Source: JACPFV01 sp035526825
GTDB taxonomy: Bacteria; Pseudomonadota; Gammaproteobacteria; Nevskiales; Nevskiaceae
NCBI GenBank assembly: GCA_035526825.1
Contig: DATLBT010000039.1
Location: 1-22,405, forward strand
Reading direction: 5' to 3'
DNA length: 22,405 bases
Part shown: positions 7,499-15,571 of the stretch, piece by piece
Position numbering within the stretch: the first letter of the stretch is position 1
Layout: every line of letters begins with the position of its first letter
Translations under genes and position numbers: made by a program
The notes under the pieces: model-generated
What the model was told of the DNA's origin: nothing
Database searches by the model: none
What the model saw: the letters and a program-made list of their open reading frames with translations, nothing else

Positions 7499-8797
7499 AT
7501 GGCCGAAGCGACCTACAGCCTGGTCAATAACGCGACGGGCGACAAGATTGACCTGCCCGCGGTGAAGGGCACGCTCGGCCCGGTGGGCCTCGACGTCGGC
7601 AAGGTCTACGACAAGACCGGCGCCTTTACTTTCGACCCCGGCTTCTCGTCGACCTGCTCGTGCAACAGCGCCATCACCTACATCGACGGCGACGAGGGCG
7701 TGCTGCTGTACCGCGGCTACCCGGTGTCACAGCTCGCGGAGAAATCGACCTTCATCGAAGTCTGTTACCTCGTGCTGTACGGCGAGCTGCCGACCAAGAC
7801 CCAGCTCGAGAAGTTCGACAACGACATCCGCAAGCACACGATGATCAACGAGTCGTTGAAGGGCTTTTTTGGCGGCTTCAACTATGACGCGCACCCGATG
7901 GCGATGATGACCGGCATCGTCGGCTCGCTGTCGGCGTTCTACCACGACACCACCAACAACAAGGATCCGCGGCACCGCGACATCTTCGCGCACCGCATGA
8001 TCGCCAAGATCCCCACCATCGGCGCCGCGGCATACAAGAAATACTTCGGCCAGCCGTTCATGTATCCGCAGAACCACCTCGACTACTGCTCGAACCTGCT
8101 CTACATGATGTTCGCGGTGCCGGCCGAGCCCTACCACGTCGATCCGGTGGCGGCGAAGGCGCTCGACGTGCTGTTCATCCTGCACGCCGACCACGAACAG
8201 AACGCCTCGACCTCGACCGTGCGCCTCGCCGGCTCGACCGGCTGCAACCCGTACGCCGCGATTGCCGCCGGCATCGCCGCGCTGTGGGGCCCGGCGCATG
8301 GCGGCGCCAACGAGGCGGTGCTGAAGATGCTGGACCAGATCGGCGATGCCAAGAACGTCGGCAACTTCCTGAAGAAGGTCAAGGACAAGGTCGACGGCGT
8401 GCGCCTGATGGGCTTCGGCCACCGCGTGTACAAGAACTTCGACCCGCGCGCGACCATCATCCGCGACCAGTGCCACAAGGTGCTCAAGCACCTCGGCAAG
8501 GAAAACGATCCGCAGATGGAGCTGGCGCTTGAGCTCGAGCGCATCGCGTTGTCCGACGACTATTTCAAGGAGCGCAAGCTCTATCCGAACGTCGACTTCT
8601 ACTCGGGCATCATCTACAAGGCGCTCGGCATCCCGGTGAACATGTTCACGCCGATGTTCGCGATCGCGCGGACGGTCGGCTGGTGCGCGCACTGGATCGA
8701 GATGACCGCCGACACCGGCAGCCGCATCGGTCGCCCGCGCCAGGTCTACACCGGCGCGCCGTCGCGCGACTACGCGCCCATCGCGAAGCGGAAGTGA
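7499..8797 (+). CDS. gltA: Citrate synthase, type II (NADH-regulated hexameric kind)
   Basis: Condenses oxaloacetate with acetyl-CoA to citrate, the entry step of the TCA cycle, in the cytoplasm. The 432-residue product has the Gram-negative type II layout (E. coli: 427), with the N-terminal small beta domain (about 1-60) that in this type carries NADH sensitivity, then DPGFSSTCSCNSAITYIDGDEG. Catalytic residues are all present: His267 in GPAHGGANE, His308 in FGHRVY and Asp366 in NVDFYSG. The start ATG 7499 has GGAG at 7488-7491. It stands alone: the rpmE terminator is in front and a large palindrome behind. Nothing unusual in the coding sequence. Confidence 0.98.
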   Translation: MAEATYSLVNNATGDKIDLPAVKGTLGPVGLDVGKVYDKTGAFTFDPGFSSTCSCNSAITYIDGDEGVLLYRGYPVSQLAEKSTFIEVCYLVLYGELPTKTQLEKFDNDIRKHTMINESLKGFFGGFNYDAHPMAMMTGIVGSLSAFYHDTTNNKDPRHRDIFAHRMIAKIPTIGAAAYKKYFGQPFMYPQNHLDYCSNLLYMMFAVPAEPYHVDPVAAKALDVLFILHADHEQNASTSTVRLAGSTGCNPYAAIAAGIAALWGPAHGGANEAVLKMLDQIGDAKNVGNFLKKVKDKVDGVRLMGFGHRVYKNFDPRATIIRDQCHKVLKHLGKENDPQMELALELERIALSDDYFKERKLYPNVDFYSGIIYKALGIPVNMFTPMFAIARTVGWCAHWIEMTADTGSRIGRPRQVYTGAPSRDYAPIAKRK

Positions 8798-8820
8798 TGG
8801 CGGCGCAGTCGAGGGTTTAA

Positions 8821-8862
8821 TAGGGACGCGCCCCTTTATAAGGGTAAAGGGGCGCGTCCCTA
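8821..8862. repeat. Perfect 18+18 base inverted repeat (REP-like or terminator-like palindrome)
   Basis: TAGGGACGCGCCCCTTTA (8821-8838) and its exact reverse complement (8845-8862) enclose a six-base centre, TAAGGG. Outside the arms the sequence is AT-rich (TTTAA on the left, ATTAA on the right). It lies 23 bases after the gltA stop and 11 bases before the next ATG. There is no T tract on either strand, so it is not a standard intrinsic terminator, although the RNA would fold strongly. It resembles short palindromic intergenic elements (REP/MITE-like); no second copy is in this window. Confidence 0.75.
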
Positions 8863-8873
8863 ATTAACCAGCC

Positions 8874-9935
8874 ATGAACGACCTCGGCGATGTCGCGTCC
8901 TCCGCGCCCGCGGCTGCGCCACGCGCGCGGCTGCCGACGCTGCGCCACGATATCGCGGCGTGGATCCTGACCGGTGCCGGACTGCTGATGGCGCTGCGGC
9001 TGGGCCTGCTGCCCGCGCTGTTTGCGGGCTTGCTGATGCACGAACTCGTGCACATCCTCACGCCGCCGCTGCGGCTGCGACGCTTCGGACCCGAGGTGGC
9101 GAAGACCGTCGCCGTGATCGTGCTGGCGCTGATCATCGGCTCGCTGATCGCGCTCGCCGTGTCCGGCCTGATGGCCTCGGTGCGCAGTGGCTACGACTCG
9201 CTGCCCGAGCTGATGCGGCGCATGGCCGAGATCATCGAGGCGCGCCGCGACAGTTGGCCGTCGTGGCTGGTCAATACGCTGCCTGCCGATGCTCCAGCGA
9301 TGCAAGCGGCCGCGGTCGAATGGCTGCGCGGTAACGCCGGCTCACTGCAGATGCTCGGAGTCAACGCCGGCCGCGCGCTGACGTATGTGCTCTTCGGCAT
9401 GATCATCGGCGCGTTCGTCGCGTTGCGCCGCGGGCGGCCGGCTAAGGAGCTCGGGCCGCTCGCGCGCAGCCTGTCGGTGCGCATCACGCGACTGGGGTCA
9501 GCGTTCCGTCGCGTCGTGTTCGCGCAGGTCCGCATCTCGGCAATCAATACTTTTTTCACCTGGTGCTATCTCGGCATCGCGCTGCCGGCGTTCGGCATCG
9601 AGTTGCCGCTGACCAAGACGCTCATCGCGGTGACGTTCCTGTGCGGCTTGTTGCCGGTGCTCGGCAACATCATCTCGAACACGGTGATCACGGTGGTCAG
9701 TTTGAGTCACTCCTGGGAGCTGGCAACGGCGTCGCTCGGTTATCTGGTGGTGATCCACAAGCTCGAGTACTTCCTCAACGCGCGCATCATCGGCAGCCAG
9801 ATCCAGGCGCGCGCGTGGGAAATGTTGATCGCGATGCTGGCGATGGAAGCTGCCTTCGGCATCGCCGGCTTGATCGCGGCGCCGGTGTACTACGCGTACC
9901 TGAAGCGCGAGCTCACCGCCCGCAAGCTGATCTAG
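8874..9935 (+). CDS. AI-2E family (PerM/TqsA-like) membrane transporter
   Basis: A 353-residue polytopic inner-membrane protein of the AI-2E transporter superfamily. Members export varied solutes; some affect autoinducer-2, others are thought to be Na+/H+ antiporters, so the substrate here is open. Hydrophobic segments are about 26-43, 44-62, 74-102, 166-184, 222-240, 245-268, 282-296 and 314-340, with the family layout of a soluble region (about 103-165) between membrane blocks. The family signatures PVLGNIISNT (261-270) and LNARIIGSQIQARAWEMLIAML (near 301-322) are present. ATG 8874 is the only possible start, since an in-frame TAA lies two codons upstream; I see no Shine-Dalgarno, only the palindrome directly before it. 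Its stop overlaps the stop of the convergent gene by four bases. Confidence 0.9.
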   Translation: MNDLGDVASSAPAAAPRARLPTLRHDIAAWILTGAGLLMALRLGLLPALFAGLLMHELVHILTPPLRLRRFGPEVAKTVAVIVLALIIGSLIALAVSGLMASVRSGYDSLPELMRRMAEIIEARRDSWPSWLVNTLPADAPAMQAAAVEWLRGNAGSLQMLGVNAGRALTYVLFGMIIGAFVALRRGRPAKELGPLARSLSVRITRLGSAFRRVVFAQVRISAINTFFTWCYLGIALPAFGIELPLTKTLIAVTFLCGLLPVLGNIISNTVITVVSLSHSWELATASLGYLVVIHKLEYFLNARIIGSQIQARAWEMLIAMLAMEAAFGIAGLIAAPVYYAYLKRELTARKLI

Positions 9936-10564
9936 CCGCCCACGAGCTCCGGCTGTTCCGCGGCCAGGGCCTCGGCTGCGGCGAGGTCGAGCCGGCGCAC
10001 GACTTGCCCGTCGACCGGGGACAGCGGCGCATCGCGCCGGCCCCGCTCGGGGAACACGGCGATGTCGACGCCGACGTCATCGGCCATGAACGACAGCACC
10101 GGGATGTCGCCGACTTGCCCATCGGGATAGCGATAACGCCGCTCGCTGACCTCGAAGCGCAGGCCCTTGTGCTCGAGCAGCATGTCGATCTGTTCGGGCT
10201 TGTCGGCAAAGCAGTGCAGTTGGACATGGTGCTGGTCAGTGGTCGCGCCGCTGGCGACAGCGCCGACCAGCCGAGGCTGAAACTCGGCGAGCATCCGCAT
10301 CGCCTGCACCGCGGTGCGGCGCATCTTGGTCAGGCGGTCGGCGTAGCCCCGGCCACCGAACAGGCGCTGGTACTGGATGACGGCGGCCTGGATGTCGGCG
10401 TTGCTGGGCAAGGGTTCGCCGGCGCCGAGGCCCAGCCGGTCTACCGCTTTCTGCTTGGCCAAGCGGTAATCGGACAGGCCGTCTTCGCAGATGATCCGCG
10501 CCGCTTCGTGTACCAAGCGGCTGCGCTGTGCGCCCAAGGCGCGCTTGCCCATTGGCTTGCCCAC
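9932..10564 (-). CDS. Conserved protein of unknown function
   Basis: A 210-residue soluble protein with no signal peptide or membrane segment. It has an Arg-rich start, a helical N-terminal half (SRLVHEAARIICEDGLSDY, AKQKAVDRLGL, LPSNADIQAAVIQYQRLFGG) and a second half with alternating strands (RLVGAVASG, HHVQLHCFAD, RFEVSERRYRYPDG, IPVLSFMADDVGVDIAVFP). I recall similar Xanthomonas/Burkholderia-type proteins, some carrying a doubtful UDP-N-acetylmuramate-alanine ligase label; I see no Mur ligase motif (no P-loop GxxGKT/S). The second half vaguely recalls a nucleotidyltransferase-like fold, which is only an impression. The start may be GTG 10564 or ATG 10552; neither has a good Shine-Dalgarno. 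It follows ponA on the same strand after 62 bases, and its stop TAG overlaps the AI-2E gene stop in a shared CTAG. Confidence 0.75.
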   Translation of the reverse strand: MGKPMGKRALGAQRSRLVHEAARIICEDGLSDYRLAKQKAVDRLGLGAGEPLPSNADIQAAVIQYQRLFGGRGYADRLTKMRRTAVQAMRMLAEFQPRLVGAVASGATTDQHHVQLHCFADKPEQIDMLLEHKGLRFEVSERRYRYPDGQVGDIPVLSFMADDVGVDIAVFPERGRRDAPLSPVDGQVVRRLDLAAAEALAAEQPELVGG

Positions 10565-10598
10565 TGCAGGTTTGACCGAAATCTAGCGAAGCCTGCAG
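10564..10598. repeat. Short inverted repeat CTGCAGG/CCTGCAG before the unknown gene
   Basis: CTGCAGG (10564-10570) and CCTGCAG (10592-10598) are separated by 21 bases and sit at the start of the 9932-10564 gene. It could be an operator or an mRNA hairpin, or chance; seven-base arms are short. Confidence 0.35.
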
Positions 10599-10600
10599 TA

Positions 10601-10620
10601 AAAGACCATCGCGATCGATG
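10601..10620 (-). terminator. Weak hairpin after ponA
   Basis: On the minus strand CATCG (10620-10616), loop ATCG, CGATG (10611-10607), then GTCTTTT, starting seven bases after the ponA stop. The stem has only five pairs, so at best it is a partial terminator that lets some transcription into the unknown gene. Confidence 0.3.
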
Positions 10621-10626
10621 TCGGTT

Positions 10627-13089
10627 TCAGTAAAGATCTTCGGGCGGCGCGGGCTCACTGCCATCGGGCGATGCCGGCTGGCTCTGGTCGGGCTGGGGCA
10701 AGTGCTCGGCCTGCACCAGCTCGAACACCGCTGCGGAATCGCCCGCCGCTGCCAGGTTGCCGTTTTCCGGATTGATGCGGACCGATACCAGGCCGGGCGG
10801 ACGCTCGGGCCAGTCTTCCTTCTGGCTTTTCAGCGCTACGGCCATGAAGTCCATCCACATCGGCAGGGCGGCACGGCCGCCGACCTCCCCGCGTCCCAGT
10901 GGCCGCGGCTGGTCGAAGCCCACCCAGGAGATCGCGACCATTCTCGAGTGGAAGCCATTGAACCAGGCGTCGGCCTCGTCGTTGGTCGTGCCTGTCTTGC
11001 CCGCAATGTCGGACCGGCCGAGCTCACGCGCCTTGGCGCCCGTACCCGTCGTCACGGCATCGCGCAGCATGTCGCGCATCAGGTAGACGATGCGCGGATC
11101 GACCACGCGCGGCGCAAGCGGCGTACCGTCGGCCAGGGTGACAGGCGCGTGGGGTGTCGCCGGCTCGGGCTCAGGCGCTGGCAGTGCCGGCTCGACCGGG
11201 GCGCCTTCCGGCGATGGCACCCCTGCGGCTTCCGCGATGCGCGCCTCGGGGCACTCGGCGCAAGCCACCGCCGGCGCAGCCTTGAATACGACGTTGCGGT
11301 CGGGGCCGACGATTTCCTTGATGAAGTAAGGCTCGACGCGGAAGCCGCCGTTGGCGAACACGGCGTAGGCGCGCGCCATTTCGAGGGGCGTGTAGGTCGC
11401 ACTGCCCAGCGCGAGCGTCAGGTCGTTGGGCATGCGCTCAGCCGGCAGCCCGAACTGGCTGGTGAAGTTGCGCGCATAGTCGACGCCGATGGCCTGCAAC
11501 AACCGGATCGAGACGAGGTTGCGTGACTGCACCAGCGCCTCGCGTAGCCGCGTCGGCCCGTAAAACTTGCCCGTGTAATTCTCAGGACGCCAGGTGTCCT
11601 CGAGCGCGGGATCGTCGAACACCACCGGCGCATCGAGGATCACCGAGGCCGGCGTGAAGCCGTACGCCAGCGCGGCCGAGTACAGGAACGGCTTGAAACC
11701 CGACCCCGGCTGGCGCCGCGCCTGGATCACGCGGTTGAACTTGCCCTCGAAGAAGTCGTAGCCGCCCGCGAGCGCGCGGATCGCGCCATCGCGTGGGTCG
11801 AGCGCCACCAGTGCCCCTTGCGCCTCCGGCACCTGCGTGAGGCGCCAGTCCTGGCCGCGACGCATCACGCGGACGATGTCGCCGCGCTTGAGCGTGCCGG
11901 CCTTGAGCTTCGCCCATTCGAGGTCCTCGCCGGACACTTCCGCGAGGGTGTGGTCGCGCAGCAGCACCGTCAAACGCGGCTTCGGCGCCATGGTGAACTC
12001 GACCACGGCGGCCGGCAGCAGCCCGACCACCGTCGGCCGCGCGTCCAGCGCGGCGTCGATCCGCGCGCGCGGCGCGTCGCCCTGCGCCGCCATTTCGTCG
12101 AAAGCTTCCGCCGGCAACTGCGCCTCGGCGCGGCGATACTCGTGCCGCTCGTCATAGTCGCGCAGCGCTGCGCGCAGCGCATCGTTCGCCGCTTGCTGCA
12201 GCCTGGAATCCAGCGTCGTGGTGACGGTGTAGCCGTGACCGTAGATGTCCTCGCCGTGGCGCTCGAATAATTCCGCGCGCACCATTTCAGCCACGTAGTG
12301 CGCGTCGAGGTCGACCAAGGGGCGTTCGGTCTGGGTGTTGACCGGCTCGGCCAACGCCGCCTGGTAGTCGAGCTCGCTGATCGAGCCGAGCTCGTGCATG
12401 CGGCGCAGCACGTAGTCACGCCGTTCGCGCGCGCGCTCGGGGTTGGCGGTGGGGTTGTCGCGCGAAGGCGCCTTGGGCAGGCCGGCCAGCAGCGCGGTTT
12501 GCGCGAGCGTCAGGTCCCGCACGTCCTTGCCGAAGTAGACCTGTGCGGCGGCGCCGACGCCGTACGCACGGTTGCCGAGGAAGATCTTGTTCAGGTACAG
12601 CTCGAGGATGTCCTGCTTCGACAGGTCGCGCTCGATCTGCAGCGCCAGCAGGATTTCGCGCGCCTTGCGCGTGTAGGTTCGCTCGCTCGACAGGAACACG
12701 TTTCGGGCGAGCTGCATCGTGATGGTGCTGCCGCCCTGGCTCTTTTCGCCGGTGGTCAGGACCTTGAACGCGGCGCGGGCCAGCCCCTGCCAGTCCACGC
12801 CCGGATGTTCGAAGAAGCGGTCATCTTCGGAGGCCAGGAACGCCTGCACCAGGAGCGGCGGCAATTCCGCATAGTCCAGCGGCGCGCGGCGCTCGGCGCC
12901 GAATTCGCCCATCAGCATGCCGTCGGCCGTGTAGACCCGCAGCGGCTCCTCCAGGCGTAGCTCCTTGATGCTTTCGGTCGGGGGCAGCCCGGGGATCAGC
13001 ACCCAGCGCACGAATGCGAACACGCTGAACGCGCCGAACGCGGCGAGGGCGAGAACAGCCAGGATCAGGCGCTTTTTCAGGAGGGTCAT
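10627..13089 (-). CDS. mrcA: Penicillin-binding protein 1A (bifunctional peptidoglycan synthase)
   Basis: Also called ponA. Polymerises lipid II into glycan strands and cross-links them, anchored in the inner membrane with the enzyme domains in the periplasm. The 820-residue product has a cytoplasmic start, one membrane helix (about 8-30), a GT51 glycosyltransferase domain (about 50-225) with EDDRFFEHPG (catalytic Glu88), GGSTITMQLARN and the RKAREILLALQIE segment, an intermediate OB-like region (about 325-425) typical of PBP1A, and a transpeptidase domain with SGFK (Ser463, Lys466), SRN (522-524) and KTGTT (698-702). A Pro/Glu/Ala-rich insert (about 624-650, preceded by CAEC at 610-613) and a Pro/acidic tail are low complexity. 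It is divergent from pilM, as in pseudomonads. Start ATG 13089 has no strong Shine-Dalgarno. Confidence 0.97.
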   Translation of the reverse strand: MTLLKKRLILAVLALAAFGAFSVFAFVRWVLIPGLPPTESIKELRLEEPLRVYTADGMLMGEFGAERRAPLDYAELPPLLVQAFLASEDDRFFEHPGVDWQGLARAAFKVLTTGEKSQGGSTITMQLARNVFLSSERTYTRKAREILLALQIERDLSKQDILELYLNKIFLGNRAYGVGAAAQVYFGKDVRDLTLAQTALLAGLPKAPSRDNPTANPERARERRDYVLRRMHELGSISELDYQAALAEPVNTQTERPLVDLDAHYVAEMVRAELFERHGEDIYGHGYTVTTTLDSRLQQAANDALRAALRDYDERHEYRRAEAQLPAEAFDEMAAQGDAPRARIDAALDARPTVVGLLPAAVVEFTMAPKPRLTVLLRDHTLAEVSGEDLEWAKLKAGTLKRGDIVRVMRRGQDWRLTQVPEAQGALVALDPRDGAIRALAGGYDFFEGKFNRVIQARRQPGSGFKPFLYSAALAYGFTPASVILDAPVVFDDPALEDTWRPENYTGKFYGPTRLREALVQSRNLVSIRLLQAIGVDYARNFTSQFGLPAERMPNDLTLALGSATYTPLEMARAYAVFANGGFRVEPYFIKEIVGPDRNVVFKAAPAVACAECPEARIAEAAGVPSPEGAPVEPALPAPEPEPATPHAPVTLADGTPLAPRVVDPRIVYLMRDMLRDAVTTGTGAKARELGRSDIAGKTGTTNDEADAWFNGFHSRMVAISWVGFDQPRPLGRGEVGGRAALPMWMDFMAVALKSQKEDWPERPPGLVSVRINPENGNLAAAGDSAAVFELVQAEHLPQPDQSQPASPDGSEPAPPEDLY

Positions 13090-13182
13090 GGGGCGAAGGC
13101 TGACCTGAAGACCCCCCGGACCCGGTCAAGGCCAGTGGCATCTTCCGGTGGGGAATCCGATAGTTAAAAAGGGAAGTTAGTG

Positions 13183-13210
13183 TTGCGTCGTAGCTATTCT
13201 CGGGTATATT
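13183..13210 (+). promoter_or_regulatory. Sigma70-like promoter for pilMNOPQ
   Basis: TTGCGT (13183-13188), a 16-base spacer and TATATT (13205-13210). A start near 13217 would leave a leader of about 55 bases to the pilM ATG at 13273. The region 13090-13272 between divergent ponA and pilM (183 bases) holds no gene that I can support; I found no convincing ponA promoter by eye. Confidence 0.5.
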
Positions 13211-13272
13211 AGGTTGCCGGATTGGGCAATGCCACCCGATCGGGTAATGCTGTGACGCAGGGGACGGGGAGC

Positions 13273-14343
13273 ATGTTCGAACAGCTGTTCGGCGGTGGCA
13301 GCAAGCAACTCATCGGTCTGGACATCAGCTCCAGCTCGGTCAAGGTGCTTGAGCTGTCGAAGAAGGGCGACCGTTATCAGGTCGAGGCGTACGCCTCCGA
13401 GCCGCTGCCTCCGAACGTCGTCGCGGAAAAGAACATCACCGACCCCACGCAGGTCGGTGAAGCCATCGCGCGCTGCGTGAAAAAGGCCGGCACCAGCACC
13501 AAGCAGGCGGCCGTGGCGGTTGCCGGCGCTGCAGTGTTCAGCAAGGTCATCGAGGCGCCGGCGTCGCTCGTGGGGCGCGAACTCGAAGATCACATCGCCA
13601 ACGAGGCGACCAACCACGTGCCCTACCCGCTCGAGGAAGTGAACTACGACTTCCAGGTGCTGGGTCCGCAGGAAAAGAATCCCGAGGCGGTGGACGTGCT
13701 GCTGGCCGCGTGCCGCAAGGACGTCATCGAGCAGCGCGAGCAGGCGCTGCAGCTCGCCGGCCTCAAGGCCAAGGTGGTCGACATCGAGCTGTACGCGATG
13801 GAGAACGCCTGCCAGCTGCTGAAGCACCAGATGCCCGAGGAAGGCTCCGGCAAGACCATCGCCGTCGTCGACATGGGCGCCACCAATACCGCGGTGACGA
13901 TCCTGCACAACCTGCAGACCGTTTACACCCGTGACCAGGCCTTCGGCGGCAAGCAGCTGACCGAGGACATCATGCGGCACTACGCGATGTCGTTCGACGA
14001 CGCCTACAAGGCCCTCAGGAACGGCTCGCTGCCGGACACCTACGACGCCGAGGTGCTGGGCAACTTCATCAACGACATGGGCCAGCAGATCGACCGGGCG
14101 CTGCAGTTCTTCTTCTCCGCCTCGAGCCAGTTCACCCACATCGACCAGATCATCCTGGCCGGTGGCTGCGCCCAGATCGTCAATCTCGAGACGCGCGTGC
14201 AGGAGAAGCTGAACATTCCCTGTGCCGTGGCACGCCCCTTTGCGCAGATGTCGATTTCCTCGCGCGCCAAGCCGCAACAGCTGGCCAAGGAAGAGTCCGC
14301 GCTGCTGGTAGCCGTGGGGCTCGCCTCGCGAGCCTTCGACTAG
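13273..14343 (+). CDS. pilM: PilM, actin-like type IV pilus assembly ATPase-fold protein
   Basis: Cytoplasmic FtsA/actin-like protein that binds nucleotide and the N-terminal peptide of PilN, forming the inner part of the type IV pilus alignment complex. The 356-residue product has LIGLDISSSSVKVLELS at the start (phosphate-1 segment), NHVPYPLEEVNYDF, the second phosphate segment AVVDMGATNTAVTI (about 197-210), FGGKQLTEDI and ILAGGCAQI near the C-terminus. ATG 13273 is chosen over the in-frame ATG 13222 because it has GGGGAG directly upstream and the family starts M(F)xxLFG. First gene of pilMNOPQ; the stop is eight bases before pilN. Confidence 0.96.
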   Translation: MFEQLFGGGSKQLIGLDISSSSVKVLELSKKGDRYQVEAYASEPLPPNVVAEKNITDPTQVGEAIARCVKKAGTSTKQAAVAVAGAAVFSKVIEAPASLVGRELEDHIANEATNHVPYPLEEVNYDFQVLGPQEKNPEAVDVLLAACRKDVIEQREQALQLAGLKAKVVDIELYAMENACQLLKHQMPEEGSGKTIAVVDMGATNTAVTILHNLQTVYTRDQAFGGKQLTEDIMRHYAMSFDDAYKALRNGSLPDTYDAEVLGNFINDMGQQIDRALQFFFSASSQFTHIDQIILAGGCAQIVNLETRVQEKLNIPCAVARPFAQMSISSRAKPQQLAKEESALLVAVGLASRAFD

Positions 14344-14351
14344 GGGACGCC

Positions 14352-14936
14352 ATGGCCGTCAAGATCAACCTCCTCGACTGGCGCGCAGAAGCCAGCGCAT
14401 TCCGCCAGCAGCAGTTCGTCGCCATGCTTTGCGGCGGCCTCGCCGCGGCCGCGATCGGCGTCGGCATGGTGGTGTACGGCGTCACCGGCGCGATCGAGTT
14501 CCAGCAGGAGCGCAACGCGTTCCTCAAGGGCCAGATCGCGGAGATGGACAAGAAGATCAAGGAAATCGAGGACCTCGAGAAGGTCAAGGCCAACCTGCTC
14601 GCGCGCATGAAGGTCATCGAGGAGTTGCAGGCCAGCCGCACGGCGATGGTCCACTTCTTCGACGAGATCCTGCGGACGCTGCCCGATGGCGTTTATATCA
14701 AGGCCCTCAAGCAAACCGGCGCCGGCGTCGCCATCGACGGCGTCGCCGAATCCAATGGCCGCGTATCCGCCTACATGAAGAACATCGAGTCGTCGCGGTG
14801 GTTCGCCGAGCCGCGGCTGGTGGTGATCAATACCAAGGACGTCAACAAGCGCCGCCAGAGCGAGTTCCAGCTGACCTTCAAGAACCTGACCAAGGCCAAG
14901 CCGGGCGCGACCGACGTCGAGGAGGTGCTCGAATGA
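14352..14936 (+). CDS. pilN: PilN, type IV pilus inner-membrane alignment protein
   Basis: Bitopic inner-membrane protein: its cytoplasmic N-terminus docks in PilM and its periplasmic part pairs with PilO. The 194-residue product has the PilM-binding INLLDWR motif at residues 5-11, one membrane helix (about 22-45), a coiled coil (about 50-90, rich in Lys/Glu) and a ferredoxin-like periplasmic domain containing LPDGVYIKALKQ. The length is near the family norm (P. aeruginosa: about 198). A GGGGA ribosome site lies just before ATG 14352. The stop overlaps the pilO start as ATGA, so the two partners are probably made in step. Confidence 0.95.
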   Translation: MAVKINLLDWRAEASAFRQQQFVAMLCGGLAAAAIGVGMVVYGVTGAIEFQQERNAFLKGQIAEMDKKIKEIEDLEKVKANLLARMKVIEELQASRTAMVHFFDEILRTLPDGVYIKALKQTGAGVAIDGVAESNGRVSAYMKNIESSRWFAEPRLVVINTKDVNKRRQSEFQLTFKNLTKAKPGATDVEEVLE

Positions 14937-15571
14937 ACCTCCAGCAAATCGGCAAGGAGCTGCAGGGGCTCGATCCCAAGAACCCGGGGAACTGGCCGCT
15001 TTACGTGCGCATCGCGGTCGTCGTCATCGGCATGCTGGTCGTTGCCGGCGGCGGTTATTACCAGTTCGTGACGCCCCTCCTCGGCGAACTCGAGCAGGCA
15101 CAGCTCGAGGAAGAGGGCCTCAAGCAGACGTTCGAGACCAAGCAGAAGAAAGTCGCCGCACTCGACGCGCTCAAGGAGCAACTGGCGGAAATGGAGCGCT
15201 CCTTCGGCACCATGCTGCGCGTGTTGCCGAGCAAGGCCGAGATCGCCAACCTGCTGATCGACATCTCGCAGACCCGCCTCGCCAACAGCCTCGAGGAAGA
15301 ACTGTTCCAGCCGCAGGGCGAGTCGCCGAAGGAGTTCTACGCCGAGGTACCGAACAAGATCACCGTGGTCGGCACGTACCACGAGATCGGCGGCTTCGTC
15401 AGCGGCGTCGCCGCGCTGCCGCGCATCGTCACCATCGAAGAGGTCGACATCAAGGGGGCTGGCGGCACGCAGGCGAAGGACCAGTTGCGCATGCAGGCCG
15501 TTGCCAAGACTTATCGCTACCTCGACGACAACGAAATTGCGGCGGCGAAGCCCAAGGGAGCCAAGAAGTGA
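14933..15571 (+). CDS. pilO: PilO, type IV pilus inner-membrane alignment protein
   Basis: Forms dimers with PilN and links to the lipoprotein PilP in the periplasm. The 212-residue product starts at ATG 14933 inside the pilN end (ATGA overlap). It has an N-terminal cytoplasmic segment with NPGNWPLYVRI, one membrane helix (about 26-47), a coiled coil (about 50-92), a segment LPSKAEIANLLIDISQT typical of PilO, and a C-terminal ferredoxin-like domain (VVGTYHEIGGFVSGVAALPRIVTI). It ends in a Lys/Ala-rich tail. The stop is overlapped by the pilP GTG start as GTGA. Confidence 0.95.
   Translation: MNLQQIGKELQGLDPKNPGNWPLYVRIAVVVIGMLVVAGGGYYQFVTPLLGELEQAQLEEEGLKQTFETKQKKVAALDALKEQLAEMERSFGTMLRVLPSKAEIANLLIDISQTRLANSLEEELFQPQGESPKEFYAEVPNKITVVGTYHEIGGFVSGVAALPRIVTIEEVDIKGAGGTQAKDQLRMQAVAKTYRYLDDNEIAAAKPKGAKK

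Noticed and set aside
7727..8692. 321-codon minus-strand frame inside gltA
   Set aside because: Antisense to an intact citrate synthase; Val/Arg/His-rich with no domain or ribosome site.
8821..8862. The palindrome as an ordinary intrinsic terminator or a single CRISPR-like repeat
   Set aside because: No T tract follows the stem on either strand, and there is no second copy or spacer arrangement in the window.
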